A DNA stretch of 64,000 nucleotides from Gordionus sp. m RMFG-2023 (taxonomy: Eukaryota; Nematomorpha; Gordioida; Chordodea; Parachordodidae), in NCBI RefSeq assembly GCF_954871325.1, contig NC_088778.1, positions 23,793,120 through 23,857,119 on the forward strand, written 5' to 3'. Positions within the stretch are counted from its first letter, which is position 1, and each line of letters begins with the position of its first letter. Below the pieces are notes generated by a model. That model did no database searches. It saw only the letters and a list, made by a program, of their open reading frames with translations, and had not been told where the DNA came from. This document shows positions 38,053 through 50,212 of the stretch, in pieces. A program made the translations under genes and the position numbers.

Positions 38053-41000
38053 CTGTCATGAAAGATTATTTTTAAATATATTACTATGAGTAAACTAATA
38101 TCATTTTAAAAATATCTTGCTAAAACTTTAAAAAAAACAGATTTTTTGAATATTTAATAAATAAAGTTAACAATAAACATTATTATTGCTATTTATCAGT
38201 GACCTGCAGATCCGCGCCAGTCAGATGGGCCTAAAAAAATTTAAACCTGGACCGGCCCTTTTATTTTTAAACCGACTAGGATCTCATATATCAATATATA
38301 AACACGTGATATATCATTTAAACATGCTTTCCCATATTTTGGCCTTACATAAACCTATTTACAGAATACACAATGAAAAAAAATATTTCAAATGACAGAT
38401 TTAAAACAAAACAAGGAAAGGGTCTAAAATGGGAATCTATGCGGGCAAGTTAATTGAAGATCGCTGCGGAACGGCCCGTGGAAACTTTTGTAAAGGTTTT
38501 TTTGTAAGACCTGTGAAATAATTTTACACAAGTTGTCCGACCGGTATTTATGATGGTTTGCCAAATTCTACGCTTTAAAGTAAATCTGAAACTTCAAGCC
38601 CGACCGAGTCAATAAAGATATTTTTACAAGTTTTCCAGTTTGGTCCATTAATCGTTTTGCCCACACTGATCTCTTATGTTAATATAAAAAAATTGAAGCT
38701 CTGTCAGTCAGGACTATAGTTGGGTAATCGGCTTAGCATAGTCAGCTTTTTTTTGGCTATGGCTAAGCCAGCCGATTAATTTTGATCGGTGAACGACCGT
38801 CAGCGTTCCGTAAGATAGCCTAAATTACTATTTTTTTTTTAATTAAAATTATTAATCAATCTTTGAGGTGAAATCTAATTTTTTTGACTAAAATGTGGGA
38901 AAATATGTATTGTTAACATGTTAAACTAAAATTCCAATGGAGATATACCATAGAAATGTGACAATTGTCATAATCATTATTTCTAAACATATTATAATTT
39001 GTTTGACGCAAATGAAATATGTATTGTTAACATTTTAAATTGAAATTTCAGTGAAGATATACCATAGGTAAGTGAATATTGTCATAATCGTCTTTTTTAA
39101 ACTTTTATAAAAAAAATTTGAGAAATTATTTAAAAAGATATTTTATCAAAATTTATTGATATTATAATTCAGAAATGACATATATTAGGATTAGATATTA
39201 TATCACTATTTTAGTACATTTATTCAGGTGTATCCACTAATGGATGTAAAAAAAATTCCAGTTTGTCCCTGTATTTGTGGAAAAATCTATATTTACCACA
39301 TGTTTATGAGATTCAAAATCTTAACATTAAATTTATAGTATGTTGATTGTATTGTTATAACATTGACAAATAAAATTCATATGATTTTCTTTTCATAAAA
39401 ATATTACCTTACATTCATAGTTACGCGAATTCGCCGTGAAGTATCCAAAAATTAATGATAGGTTATTATATTTATATCATATTTTGTATGCTTCGACGAA
39501 TTCATACTAAATGTGAAGCAGAGATCTGTAGAGATACCATTTGCACGGCCCGGATTTTATATTTTATAGCCCGGCATTTATATAAAATATATTATTTATT
39601 TTTGATTTTTATAGCTAATAATGGCGATTTCAAATATTTCGTTTTAAAATATTAATAAAATTTCCGACCCGGCCCGGCAGTATAAAAGGGAAGACGATTA
39701 TGAGCATAAAAATTTCCTTATTTTTTCGCTAAATGCCATTTCTCAAAAAATATTTGAAAAGTTTAAAAAAGACGATTATGACATTTTTCACTTTCTTATG
39801 GTGGATTTTCATCATAATTTAACATGTTAACAATATATATTGTTACAATTTGCGTCGAAAAAAATTCAAATTTATTTGAAATTAACGAACCATTTGTCAC
39901 TTTTCTATGGTGCATCTTCATTGAAATTTTAATTTAACATGTTAATAATATAAATTTTTGCCCATTTGCGTCAAAAAAACTCAAAAATAACATGATAATT
40001 GACAATTTGTCTGGTGCATCTTCATTGAAATTTTAATTTAACATGTTAACGCGATATATATTTTTGCCTATATGCGTCAGAAAATTTAAATATGTTTAAT
40101 ATACCGATTATGAACGATCATTTTTCCAAAGAAAATCTTCATTGAATTTATAATTTAACATCTTTACAATATATGTTTGTAACAGTTTGCGTCAAAATAT
40201 TTTAAAAATGTTAAAAAATAACGAATATGACATTTGTCACTTTAAAATATTATCCATAAAAAAGTTTAATAAATAAATATATATTTGAAAAATCTATATA
40301 GAAAAACCAACTTTAATATACTTAAAAAAGAGATAATTTTACAAAAATCACAAAAGAATTTATTGAAAAAGCTTTTTTTACAAAGAAGATTTAAAAATCC
40401 AAATATATTCTCAAAAATATTTTTGAACTTCAAAGATTTTTTTTTACTTAAAATATTGAGAGAAAAATTCATTAGTAAAATATAAAAATAGCAACATGAC
40501 ATCTTTTTATTTAAAAAAAATTACAAATAAATAAATCGATTTTCATAACATTATTTAACATTATAAAAAATATTAAATCATATAATATGTTTATTTTGAT
40601 AATAATAAAATATTTATTAACAATAAGTAAAAAATATAAATAAAATAGGGTTAGGGTACCTTTTCAGGGGCAATTATTTTTGTTATTTTTTAATGTTATT
40701 TTTTGTTATTTTTTTATGCGATTTTTTGTTATTTTTTTATGAGATTTTTTTATGAAAACTATTGTTTTTGTTATTTTTTTATGATTGGTTCATTTTCTTA
40801 TTGGTTAATTTTTTATTTAAGATATTTTTAAATTAATATATCTTTTTTTATTTAAGATATTTTGAAATAATTTTTTCTAAAATTTAAAATTCGTACAATT
40901 ATTTAAAGGAAGTGATGGGGGCAAATAAGGGGGAAGGCTAGGGGTAAGGGGTAAAATTATTATATTATGTACAATGCGGGTAGGTTTGGGGTTAAATTTT

Positions 41001-44000
41001 TGATAGATGAAACTTCGCTATTTAAAATTTATTTGGTTGATTCTTTCTATACAAACTTAATATGATTTCTTCTAAACAAACTTAATACGATTCCTTCTAT
41101 ACAAACTTAATATGATTCCCTCTATACAAACTTAATATGATTCCTTCTATACAAACTTAATATGATTCCTTCTATATAAACTTAATATGATTCCTTCTAT
41201 ACAAACTTAATATGATTCCTTCTATACAAACTTAATATGAATAATTTTTTCTAAAATTTGTATAAAGAATTTAATTTTTTTTAGTGATAACACTATAATT
41301 AAAGGAAGATTCCAAAAATAAATAAAATTTAAGCATAACAATCGAAATAATTTATTCATTAAATTGAAATATACTATTAAAATTTATACAATCATTAATA
41401 AAATGAATAAAAACATCAAAACGATTTAATAATCTATATTTTCGAAATATATATTAAAAGATATTCATGAATATTATCCCGATCCCCATGTCTTTTATAA
41501 TTTGCCTTTAGATCCCGCCACAGCCTCTCGACTTTTTGAGTGTGGATCGATCTGTCATTTGGATCAACAAACCTTTCCATATTGAATACGATCTACGACA
41601 CCTACTGCATCGATATCGTAAACTCTTATTGTTTTTTTCAACCCGCATTACGGAATTGCAACAGGTATGTTGTATTCCAGGCGGTATAAATTGATTATTT
41701 AGACAAAAATCATAAGCTTTCTCATCATTTTGAGTATAAACACCAACTTCAAAAATATTCATTTTAAAAAAAATGGAAGGAATTATATAATATATATTGG
41801 AACTAAAAAAAAGGGAACCAAAAAAAGATTTATACCAAAAAAAAAATTAAAAATGGAAAGTTTCGTCTACCAAAAATCTTACCCCTAGCCTTCCCCCTTA
41901 TTTGCCCCCATCACTTCCTTTAAATAATTGTACGAATTTTAAATTTTAGAAAAAATTATTTTAAAATATCTTAAATAAAAAATTAACCAATAAGAAAATG
42001 AACCAATCATAAAAAAATAACATAAAAACAATAGCTTTCATAAAAAAATTGCATAAAAAAATAACAAAAAATCGCATAAAAAAATAACAAAAAATAACAT
42101 AAAAAAATAACAAAAATAATTGCCCCTGAAAAGGTACCCTAACTTAAAATAGATATATAAAAATAATTTTAATAAAAATAAATAAATAGTAATTAAGGCT
42201 AGGCATATCTTACATAACGCTGATAGACGTTAGCCGATCAGAATTAAATCGGCTCAGACCTAGTCTTAGCCAAAAAAATCGTCTATGACTTTGTCCCATC
42301 ATATAACGCATTGTCAAAATGATACAATTCAAAATATTATGACAAATTGAACAACTTTATTTTTTCTAAGTATATATATATTTTTTTTAAATAGTAAAAT
42401 AAACCAGGTCCAAATATAAAGAATATGCTAATAATAATAACAATAACTAATACTATTTATAATTTAAAAATTATTTTTAAAATTAAAAATCATATACTTT
42501 TAACTATAAATAATTCCGTTTATGCTTTAGGTAAAGGTCGATCTAATTTATATATTTAATATCATATATAAACTTGTATTTCTATCATATATTATTTTAT
42601 ATTAAATATAAGTATACGTTTATCGATTTTTTATAATGGCCAAAAATATGCGTGAATATTTGTATTTATAATAGAAGAATCGTTTTCAAAATATTATATA
42701 TATCAAAAATTTTATTTACATTTTCCAAGAAAAATTTATCATAATTTTTTATAGTAGGGTGTGAAATACGTGTTTCATATAATTTTAAAAACAAGTGATT
42801 TGATTTTTAATGGTAAGATTATATTAGGCAATTTCCAGACATAACGTTTATTCAAAGCAGCCTCCCAAGCATGATTAAGTTCCATTCTAAATCGCTAAAA
42901 ATTAAATAAATTGGGAATTTCCCTTATTTCCTATAAATTTTAAAAAAATATTGATTAATAGATGCTTCGCTAAAAATGGGGGAAATACCATTCTATATTC
43001 CCAAAATGATTCCCATTTAATATTTCCTCCATTTTTAGCGATTTTTTAAAAAATTAAATTTAAATAAAAGTGTTTACTTCCCTTGCATATAATTAATATT
43101 GTTTTCAATATCACTTTTAAAAATTTTCTACAAGATATAAGCGAGATTCCCAATCTTTTTTTAGCGATTTAGAACCAATCTCACATGTGTCTAGCAATAA
43201 AAAAAAATTCTACAAATTATTATCCTTTAGTTGGGAAATTCAAAAAAAATTACTGGAAATATGCCTAAGAAGCCTAAAAAACGAGTATTTTGTCTATGAA
43301 ATGGCCTTAGGCCTCCAAAGAATCGAATGGAATAATAAAATAGTCGTATTCGATTCGTAAATTTTAAATAAGAATAATTTAGTTTGATGTTGATAATATG
43401 GCAAGATAATAATAAAATTTTTAAATAAAACGCAATAGATCTATCAAGTAAAAAAAATAAGATTATAATATTTTCGCAATTTTGAAAGTTCTGGATGATG
43501 CATTATTGTAAAAGTTAATATTCTATACATAGCATCAAAATATTAAAATAAATTAAAAAAATTATGAGAATATTTATTTATTAAGTAAGGATCCAAAAAT
43601 TATATTTCAATTATTTTAAATTAAAAAAATAAAAAATAAAATTGAATTGAATTTGATTTTTATAGGATTGTCATATACTTTCTTTATTATATGATTAAAT
43701 TTTAGAAATATAATTTTATAAACTATTCGAGATAAAATAGGCTCGTCCTAATGAGGTTAAAATAAAATTAATAATTTTTTCTATATTATAAATAAATATA
43801 TATTTTGAAAATTTTGAAAATTTTTTTTAAAAACGACAAAAAATCGATATAAATTTTTTTTTTAAAATTTTCAAATTATATATTTTTTAAATGTCAATCG
43901 AGAAAAATGGTTTTTAAAAAATAAAATCAGGTATGAAAGATAATTAATTAATTATTCATCGACATTTTTTATATAAAAAAGAGAGGGATTAAGAAATTAT

Positions 44001-47000
44001 ATTTTATTTCATTCATTCATATAATTTCTAGAAATTACCGCAATCCCAGCTAACGTGTGCAACTAGATAATACTTTCATTAATATCCTGTTACTGCTGTA
44101 TACTAATAATCGATCCATTTTATTATAGAGGACGGTATACCTCTTAAATTGATTTTATTTTTCATTAAAAAGAAGGGAAAAGAAATTTCATAAATCGATA
44201 ATTCATTTTTTTTTTTAAAAAAAAATAGAAAACTTTTCATTAGGAAACAAATTTAATCTTAAAATAGGCGGGAACAAGCCATTTCAATTATCGATTATAA
44301 AATATCCCTTTCCAAGGGGAAAAAACATAATATAAATTTTAAAAAAGTATAAATGTCTATAAGATATAAATTTCAAAATATAACCCTGAATTCTTAGTTA
44401 GCGCGTATTTGGTTCCGTTCCGAAATTTCCCCTAATACTTCTATAAGATATTTAGTTTCCTTCGAAGTGCTTATAATTTTCCGACTTTTTTTTACTTTCG
44501 AAAAATAAAAATAAAATATATCCTAACATTTTATTTTTTGAATCGGATTTAAATTCAAAATACCCATTCTTAAAAAATCTGGCCTGATTTTAGTCAGATT
44601 ATTTTTTTTATGGATCGTTTTTATATTTTATTTACCGAAGCAAGTCCGGGACATTCGTATACTGTGTAATCTCCATCCTCGTCAACTTCGTCCTCCGAAT
44701 CAGCTTCTTCGTTGTCTTTCAGAACTGACATTTGCCTAAGGAAAAAAAATAAAAATTATAACCGGATATCGGCCATTTTTTCCAAATTGCAACCCGATTG
44801 CACATTATTTAATAGTATATCTTTGATATTATGCGCACCTAAATATTATTATATGAATCAAGAAAGTTATTGTTAATCTTTATCTCTAGATATATTATTA
44901 GCAACAATGAAATGGTATGTACATTTTTGAAAAGTAACTTATAGGATCTCTAGATATAATGATTGGTTTCAGGAAGTTGAATCAGTATAAATCACCCAAT
45001 AAAGTTTAAAAATTTAAAGTTTTTTAAAAATTGATTTTCATAAAGACAATTTTTTTTAAAAATCAATTTTATTGTAGGAGTGCACTGGTGAATAAAGAAT
45101 AAATATGATTTATAATTTGCTATCATTAAGCCATAATAACTGTAATTAATTATTTATATACCCTTAAAGAGGGAAAAGGGTTTACCAATATATAAAAATT
45201 TATATTTATTACAAAAATAAATAAATTTTTAGTAAAATTTACTTTTGCAATGAAAGCATTTGCTGTTTTTGATGTTGGTATTGGTAAAGATGAGCAGTTT
45301 GGGCCAGTCTTTTATCCAATGATGATTCATCATAAAGTAAACCCCCAGACCCATTAGCCATGAAACTATCTTTCCCATTACCTATATGGTCCTTGGATTT
45401 TGGAATGTATTCTGAGTTGAGTTTGGGTTTGTTATAAGCACGTTTTCTGATAAAAATAATAAAGATTATACTAAAACTGGATGGGAGCCATCATTTATAA
45501 ATTATTTTTTCTCCTACATTAAAAAAATAAATAAATAAAATATATTATACAAAATTATCGTAAATACTCGACACCGCTACTTTCCACCAATTAAAAACAA
45601 TGTTGCGCCCGCCATCACTTAAGAAATAACTCGGAATTGAGAACTAACCACCAATTTTACAGGATAAATTTTTTTTTTTAAAAAAAATGTTAATTAGCAA
45701 CATATATATTTAAATAAAAATGTATATCCGAGTTGTAATTTAGATAAGTATTATAGAAACCATCAATATTTTTATAAAAAGCGAAAAAATTACAAGATAA
45801 TGGAAATTTAGGATAAAGGATGGACGGGTGGACAAATCACTCGATTTTCAACAACAACCCATCTTTATCAATTCTGATAAAAATTTGCAAGAAAGTTATA
45901 TTATGCATGTTATAAATTTAATTAAATCTTAGTTCGTTTATAATAGGGAGTGAAAGGGGTAGCTGTTTTTTTTTTCAAAACCATTTCTGGATATAGTTAT
46001 TATTACTAAAATTTGAATATTAAATTAGCTATTTATGAGATAGGGAATAATCCCTTCAAAAAAAATCGAATATTTCTTCCCGAGGAATTATAGTTATTTC
46101 AATTCATAGATATATATTTTTTTTGAATGATTTAAAAATACAATAATTCTGACTAAATGTTTTGTGTAATAATATCAAAAATTTTTAAAAATATGTATAT
46201 TAGAGTTATTTAATATCAAAAGAGTGGTGGTTAGCTTCCTTTATTTTTTTTTACTTCTGAAGAGAGTTCTAAAACTCACTTTACCAATAAAGCTACTTAT
46301 TAGAAAAACAATAAAATAGATTTCTTTATTAATTTAAACAAAACAAAAAAAATTTTAATTTAGCAAATACTTCTGTAATCCAATTTAAACATTTTAAGAA
46401 TTTTAAAATATAAAGTAAAGATCAGTAGTTAAATTCATTTATAATTTAGATCAGGGGCATCACTAGACTTTACAATGTCAGTGAGCTCAAATATTATTAT
46501 CAAAATTAGCTAAATTTTACAAAATTACCTCTTCTTTTTTTAGCTAATTTTTTCAAAATTACTTTTTTGACTTTGTTTTATAATAGATACTCGATATTCA
46601 AAAATAAAATCGATCTAGATCACCCCCTGATCTTTTACCCTTTCAAAATCAATTCCAGAAAACGTGGTCTCCACTATAAAATCTAATAAATTAGAGATGC
46701 TGTTTTAAAGCATTTTTTTTCTTCGTATTTGAACACTTTTTATTAAATTATGAAAATTAAATATTAAAAAAAGCAATATTAAGAAAAGTTATGTTAAAAA
46801 TTTCTTAATCAAAATATTACTTAATTCAAAATTTATAAAATAAAGCATTCATATTCGTATTCTGACCTTTGATATATAAAGAGAGAAGCAATCAGTGCCA
46901 TCATAGCCACCAAAGCTATTCCCGCCAAAGAACCTAAATTTTTTAAATACAGATATACTAAAATATATATTTTTATAAGCTATTATTCAAAGTTGCAGTC

Positions 47001-48338
47001 ATACGTGATTTAATAGGTCTTTTATCATTATAATTGTTTATAATATGGATTCTAAACTTTCAATTTTAATTAATATCAGTGGCGAATATCAAAATGATCA
47101 TTAAATTTGATAAATTAATTATTTTTCAACCTGCATTAGCTTTAAATTTATAAACATATTTATAAATTGATAAGAAAGATTTATTTTTAAATATAATTTA
47201 CATATATAAATTTTATAAATAAAATATAAATGATAAAATATTGATGTATATCTATGCATTTATTTAAAAAGAATACTGAATTATTATTCCATTTTGGTAT
47301 CAGTAGTGCCAATTATTCTAAAAAAATTTTATCTATAACTTTATAAAATTTACCCCACCCATTTATTTAAATATTGTTTAGCAACCTACCTGATGTTTAA
47401 AAATTATTTAATGCTTGGTTTGGCTCTTTATTTAATTTATTTAAATATATTTTTACTTACTTATAAAATTAATATAAGGAAATTCTGCCAATTTTGACCA
47501 AAAAATATTTAAAATTTGCTGCACTCTTCCCCATTTTTAACCTAAAACATGGATGTAAACTTTTTAACCTGCCCACTTGAGTTCACTTAGAACTTTCCAA
47601 TTTCAGATATTGGTCAATAACAAGTATTACAAGAGGACCCATAAAAATTTTTTTAATTAAATTTATGTACTTATAAAATTCAAATATTATAGAAAGAAAT
47701 TCTAAAAGAATATATAATTATAGCTGTGCTGATATTCTATTTGATGTATAATCATAGTTATGAAAGTTATTTAAATATAAATTATTGATTTTGTTATGAC
47801 ATTGGTTCATAGAATAAGTAAAAACAATAAAAATATTGGATTTGTTTTGTGATTTGTGAAAAATTGGTGGATTGGTACAGCCTTAATATTGCCTAATAAG
47901 ATAAGAGATGTTATTTAACCTGTCAATGGTGTAAGTCCATTTTTAGAGGAAATAGATTCTCCATTAACTCTTTTGTCAAGTGAAAGATAATTTATTTTGG
48001 ATACAAAGTGAAGAGGATTGCCTAAAGATAAATATTTAATTTATAAAATGCTAAAGTAAATAAATATTTAATATAATAAGGCAAGTTTTAAGAGTTCGAT
48101 ATATAAAGAGTAAAAGAATATCATTAAAAGATATATGTATATATTATATAATTTACCAAAAAATAAATAAATTCAAATATAAATAACCTTTTATTTTTTC
48201 CTTGAAAGGTGGTGGTTCTAAGGTTTTATTACATATAAAATAAAAACATAGATTAAATATACCATCTGGTTTATAATATGAAACGAATTCTTCGGCGCAT
48301 ATCAAGTATAGTGAATTTAACAAGATTAATTTAAGCAT
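37969..48338 (-). CDS. NPDC1/CAB-1 family single-pass membrane protein, complete
   Basis: Six exons join in phase to 235 codons: 48188-48338, 47920-48021, 46867-46933, 45243-45446, 44636-44735, 37969-38052. Order: hydrophobic start (MLKLILLNSLYLICA, signal-like), short luminal part, one membrane segment (SLAGIALVAMMALIASLFIY), basic stop-transfer, cytoplasmic tail. The tail matches human NPDC1 closely: RLAQTAHLYQYQHQKQQML, an acidic patch, GDYTVYECPGL, then EMEVKNPLF. Known: NPDC1 is neural and linked to proliferation control; worm CAB-1 binds AEX-3 and acts in secretion. The ectodomain is shorter than in vertebrates and lacks their cysteine-rich region. ATG at 48338 is the first in frame and opens the hydrophobic segment; an upstream exon cannot be excluded. 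Last intron: 6.6 kb. Confidence 0.92.
38197..38662. mobile_element. Possible hAT-like fragment with CAGTG ends
   Basis: Begins CAGTGACCTGCAGATC and ends GCCCACACTG, with GGCCC/CCGACC blocks inside like the GATCTGCA MITE family. No matching target duplication, so boundaries and family are tentative. Confidence 0.35.
39525..39690. mobile_element. Fragment of the GATCTGCA/GGCCCG MITE family
   Basis: Contains AGAGATCTGTAGAGATACC, GCACGGCCCGG and CCGACCCGGCCCGG, matching the ends of the MITE at 36256 but lacking clean boundaries. Probably an old internally deleted copy. Confidence 0.4.
41047..41242. repeat. Minisatellite in the Merlin-type element
   Basis: About seven head-to-tail copies of a 28-bp unit containing CTATACAAACTTAATATGAT with small variants. 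No spacers of unique sequence, so not a CRISPR array. Confidence 0.9.
41434..41551 (-). pseudogene. Transposase C-terminal fragment (Merlin/ISXO2-like)
   Basis: In a frame different from the zinc-ribbon piece, the sequence reads HTQKVERLWRDLKANYKRHG followed by DNIHEYL and ends at a stop. The pattern ExxWRxLK after an HT motif is the conserved C-terminal part of IS1595-type transposases. It overlaps the end of the N-terminal fragment, so the core was removed by an internal deletion. Confidence 0.7.
41508..41762 (-). pseudogene. Transposase N terminus with zinc ribbon (Merlin/ISXO2-like)
   Basis: An 84-codon frame. It holds CCNSVMRVEKNNKSLRYRCS and then CRRSYSIWKGLL, the four-cysteine zinc-ribbon pattern found at the N terminus of IS1595/ISXO2 and Merlin transposases. 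The DDE catalytic core that should follow is absent; sequence jumps to C-terminal transposase residues in another frame. Confidence 0.75.
42300..44635. other. Intron sequence, nothing recognised
   Basis: Remainder of the last intron of the NPDC1-like gene. AT-rich, no exon, no clear repeat ends. Confidence 0.5.
44636..44735 (-). CDS. NPDC1-like exon 5: acidic patch and YECPGL motif
   Basis: Encodes QMSVLKDNEEADSEDEVDED, then GDYTVYECPGLAS. Vertebrate NPDC1 has an acidic run followed by GDFTVYECPGLAP at the same place. Donor GTAAAT. Confidence 0.95.
45243..45446 (-). CDS. NPDC1-like exon 4: cytoplasmic juxtamembrane and conserved helix
   Basis: Acceptor ATCAG at 45446, donor GTAAAT at 45243. 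Starts with a basic KRAYNKPK stretch and ends with LDKRLAQTAHLYQYQHQKQQ, which aligns residue for residue with the RLAQSAEMYHYQHQRQQ segment of vertebrate NPDC1. Confidence 0.93.
46452..46633. mobile_element. Short relative of the hAT element at 31971
   Basis: Begins CAGGGGCATCACTAG and continues with TTTACAATGTCAGTGAGCTC, matching the right end of the 31971-34406 hAT in reverse complement. A CACCCCCTG end near 46633 may be its other terminus. No target duplication found. Lies in intron 3 of the NPDC1-like gene, next to the TM exon. Confidence 0.5.
46867..46933 (-). CDS. NPDC1-like exon 3: transmembrane helix
   Basis: A 67-base exon that codes almost exactly for the membrane span SLAGIALVAMMALIASLFIY, followed by QR. 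Donor GTCAGA. Corresponds to the single TM of NPDC1. Confidence 0.9.
47920..48021 (-). CDS. NPDC1-like exon 2: luminal juxtamembrane segment
   Basis: Acceptor TTTAG at 48021, donor GTTAAA at 47920. Encodes NPLHFVSKINYLSLDKR and a serine/asparagine-rich linker ending LTPLT. It joins phase 1 to phase 1 with the neighbours, giving a glycine at both junctions. Confidence 0.85.
48188..48338 (-). CDS. NPDC1-like exon 1: start codon and signal-like segment
   Basis: Fifty codons plus one base. It begins with a hydrophobic stretch that could be a cleaved signal peptide (after ICA), followed by EEFVSYYKPDG and a second hydrophobic patch with two cysteines (CFYFICNKT). An acceptor-like TTTTTAG lies just before the ATG, so this could be an internal exon. 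Confidence 0.75.
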
Positions 48339-49411
48339 AAACTAAAAAGTTTAAAATAGATAGAAATCTAATGCGACAAAATACCTACCTGCTGATTTAT
48401 ATATAAAAAAAGCAAAGATGGCGGATGTGTCTAAATTTTTTCTTCCTTTCTTTCTTTCATAATATAAGGTTACTTGTTAATTTAAGGTTCTAGAATAAAA
48501 TAATGGTTAAATATGTTGAATATTTAAATATTCATAACTGGTATATTTTGAATAGGAAAGAGATATAATATTTTTTTATTCGATATTAAAAATAATAATG
48601 AGCAAGTTTTATTCAAATATGAGAAGTTAGAGCTAGAGTAAGATATTTTTTAAAAAAAACAGCTTTGAAGTTCTGAAAAAATAACTGGCAACATTTATTT
48701 TAAGAAAACTATTTTTAAAATTTATATTTAAGCTTTCCACAAGAAATACATATCAAGAATCCCACGCTTGTGTGCTTGATAAATTTATTACAATTTAACG
48801 CCAGCTAATGGAAAAAATATTCATTTATAAATGATTCTTTGTATGGCCTTCTATTGCTGTTGTTACTTTAAACATTCATAGTATCAAATTGAGAAACTTA
48901 TTAAATTGGAATTAATTAAGTTAAGAAATTACTTTAAAAATTTGTAGTATCAAATTAAGAAACTAATTAAATTTAAAAATTAGTTAAGTTAAGTTAAGAA
49001 AATTTTAATTTATTTATCTTATTAAAAGTAAAATATAATTATAAAACTATTGGGAAAATCCTGGCTACGCCTATGATCGCTTACATATAATTTCTAATTT
49101 AATCATATATTAATTCCAACATTATCATCATAAATAACAATTAATTTATATGTCAGGCTTTTTACAAAAATACAACATTATTCTCAGAGTTGGGCAGGTC
49201 CCCCGGAAAAAGAATTTAGATACAGATACAGATTCTTTATAAAAAAATGAATCTTAGATACAGATACTAGTATCTTGTTCAAAATATCAAAAAGATACAA
49301 GATAAAAGATACTTGTATCTTTTAATAAATTAGAGTATCTTAAATACAAGATATTTTTAAATTATCATTAACAATTAAATTAGGTTTATAAAATACAATT
49401 TTTGTTATTTA

Positions 49412-49497
49412 TTTGTGAAGAACATAGTATTACACATATAATAATGAATATTTGTTGTGAAGAACATAGTATTACACATATAATAATGAATATTTGC
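49412..49497. repeat. Tandem duplication of 42 bp
   Basis: Two adjacent copies of a unit containing GTGAAGAACATAGTATTACA inside the hAT element. Almost identical. Confidence 0.85.
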
Positions 49498-50212
49498 AAT
49501 AATTAATAAAATATTTATTGATAAATTAATTATAATAACCAGGGATTTTAATATTAATTTTTGTCCATTAATAGCTTAAACAGGGAAGGGAGAGTAGTAT
49601 ATTTAATGGGAGTTGAAAATGTGCAAATAAGAAAAAAAATAAAATCAAATGATTTATTAGAATTTGCAGGTTATTTTTTGTGTTGTTTTAAATATAGCTT
49701 ATATTTGGAGTATATGGCTAAAAAATAATACTAGTTTCATTTTATTCATTATCTTTAATAAGTATTTATCATTACTTGTTTGTGATATTTATGTATTTTT
49801 TTAAATTAGTTTTATTTTCAAGTATGACTTATTAATTCTTGCATTTGTAATATCATGTATATATAAAAATATCATTTAAATCTCTTTTCAAATTTTTTTA
49901 ATATATTTCTTGCAAAATCATTAATTATATATAAAAAATATGAAAATAATGTACAACATTATATTATTTAATTATTAAATATATAACAATTTTCTTTAAT
50001 GCATTTTAAATTGATTAAATTTTGTAGATAATTACTGTAATATAATTTTACTTATATCATAAATAAATAAAAGTAACTAATAATGTTAAATTCTACCTTA
50101 TTATAATTATTTTATTAAGAACCTTTTAAAATTATCTAATATATTATATCAATTGTAGTTTAAATATTTCCTTTAATAAGAACTTGCTAAAATAATTAAA
50201 TATAAAATGTAT

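Larger units (their letters stand above)
40649..42144. mobile_element. Merlin/ISXO2-type DNA transposon, internally deleted
   Basis: Terminal inverted repeats of at least 250 bp starting GGTTAGGGTACCTTTTCAGG on the left and the reverse complement of AGTTAGGGTACCTTTTCAGG on the right. Perfect 8-bp target duplication TAAAATAG at 40641-40648 and 42145-42152. Inside lie a minisatellite (41047-41240) and the two ends of a transposase. The 8-bp duplication and the IS1595/ISXO2-like transposase pieces point to the Merlin superfamily. The catalytic core is missing, so the copy cannot move on its own. Confidence 0.88.
38720..42290. mobile_element. Putative large inverted-repeat element in the NPDC1-like intron
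   Basis: A GC-richer block at about 38735-38830 (TTTTTTGGCTATGGCTAAG, AGCCGATTAATTTTGATCGG, GTCAGCGTTCCGTAAGATAG) recurs in reverse complement at about 42190-42285. Just inside the left end are two tandem units of about 115 bp with a TTAACATGTTAAA core (38890-39100). Four or so inverted units of the same family lie at 39760-40245. Subterminal tandem units facing each other are typical of some DNA transposons. A 1.5-kb Merlin-type element has inserted into it. Pairing the two ends as one element is my inference. Confidence 0.5.

Noticed and set aside
40266-40502. Overlapping open frames on both strands (78 and 66 codons)
   Set aside because: F/K/I/L-rich translation of low-complexity DNA, open on both strands at once. 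Not coding.
41047-41242. Regular short repeats that could suggest a CRISPR array
   Set aside because: Head-to-tail units with no unique spacers, in a eukaryotic transposon. A minisatellite.
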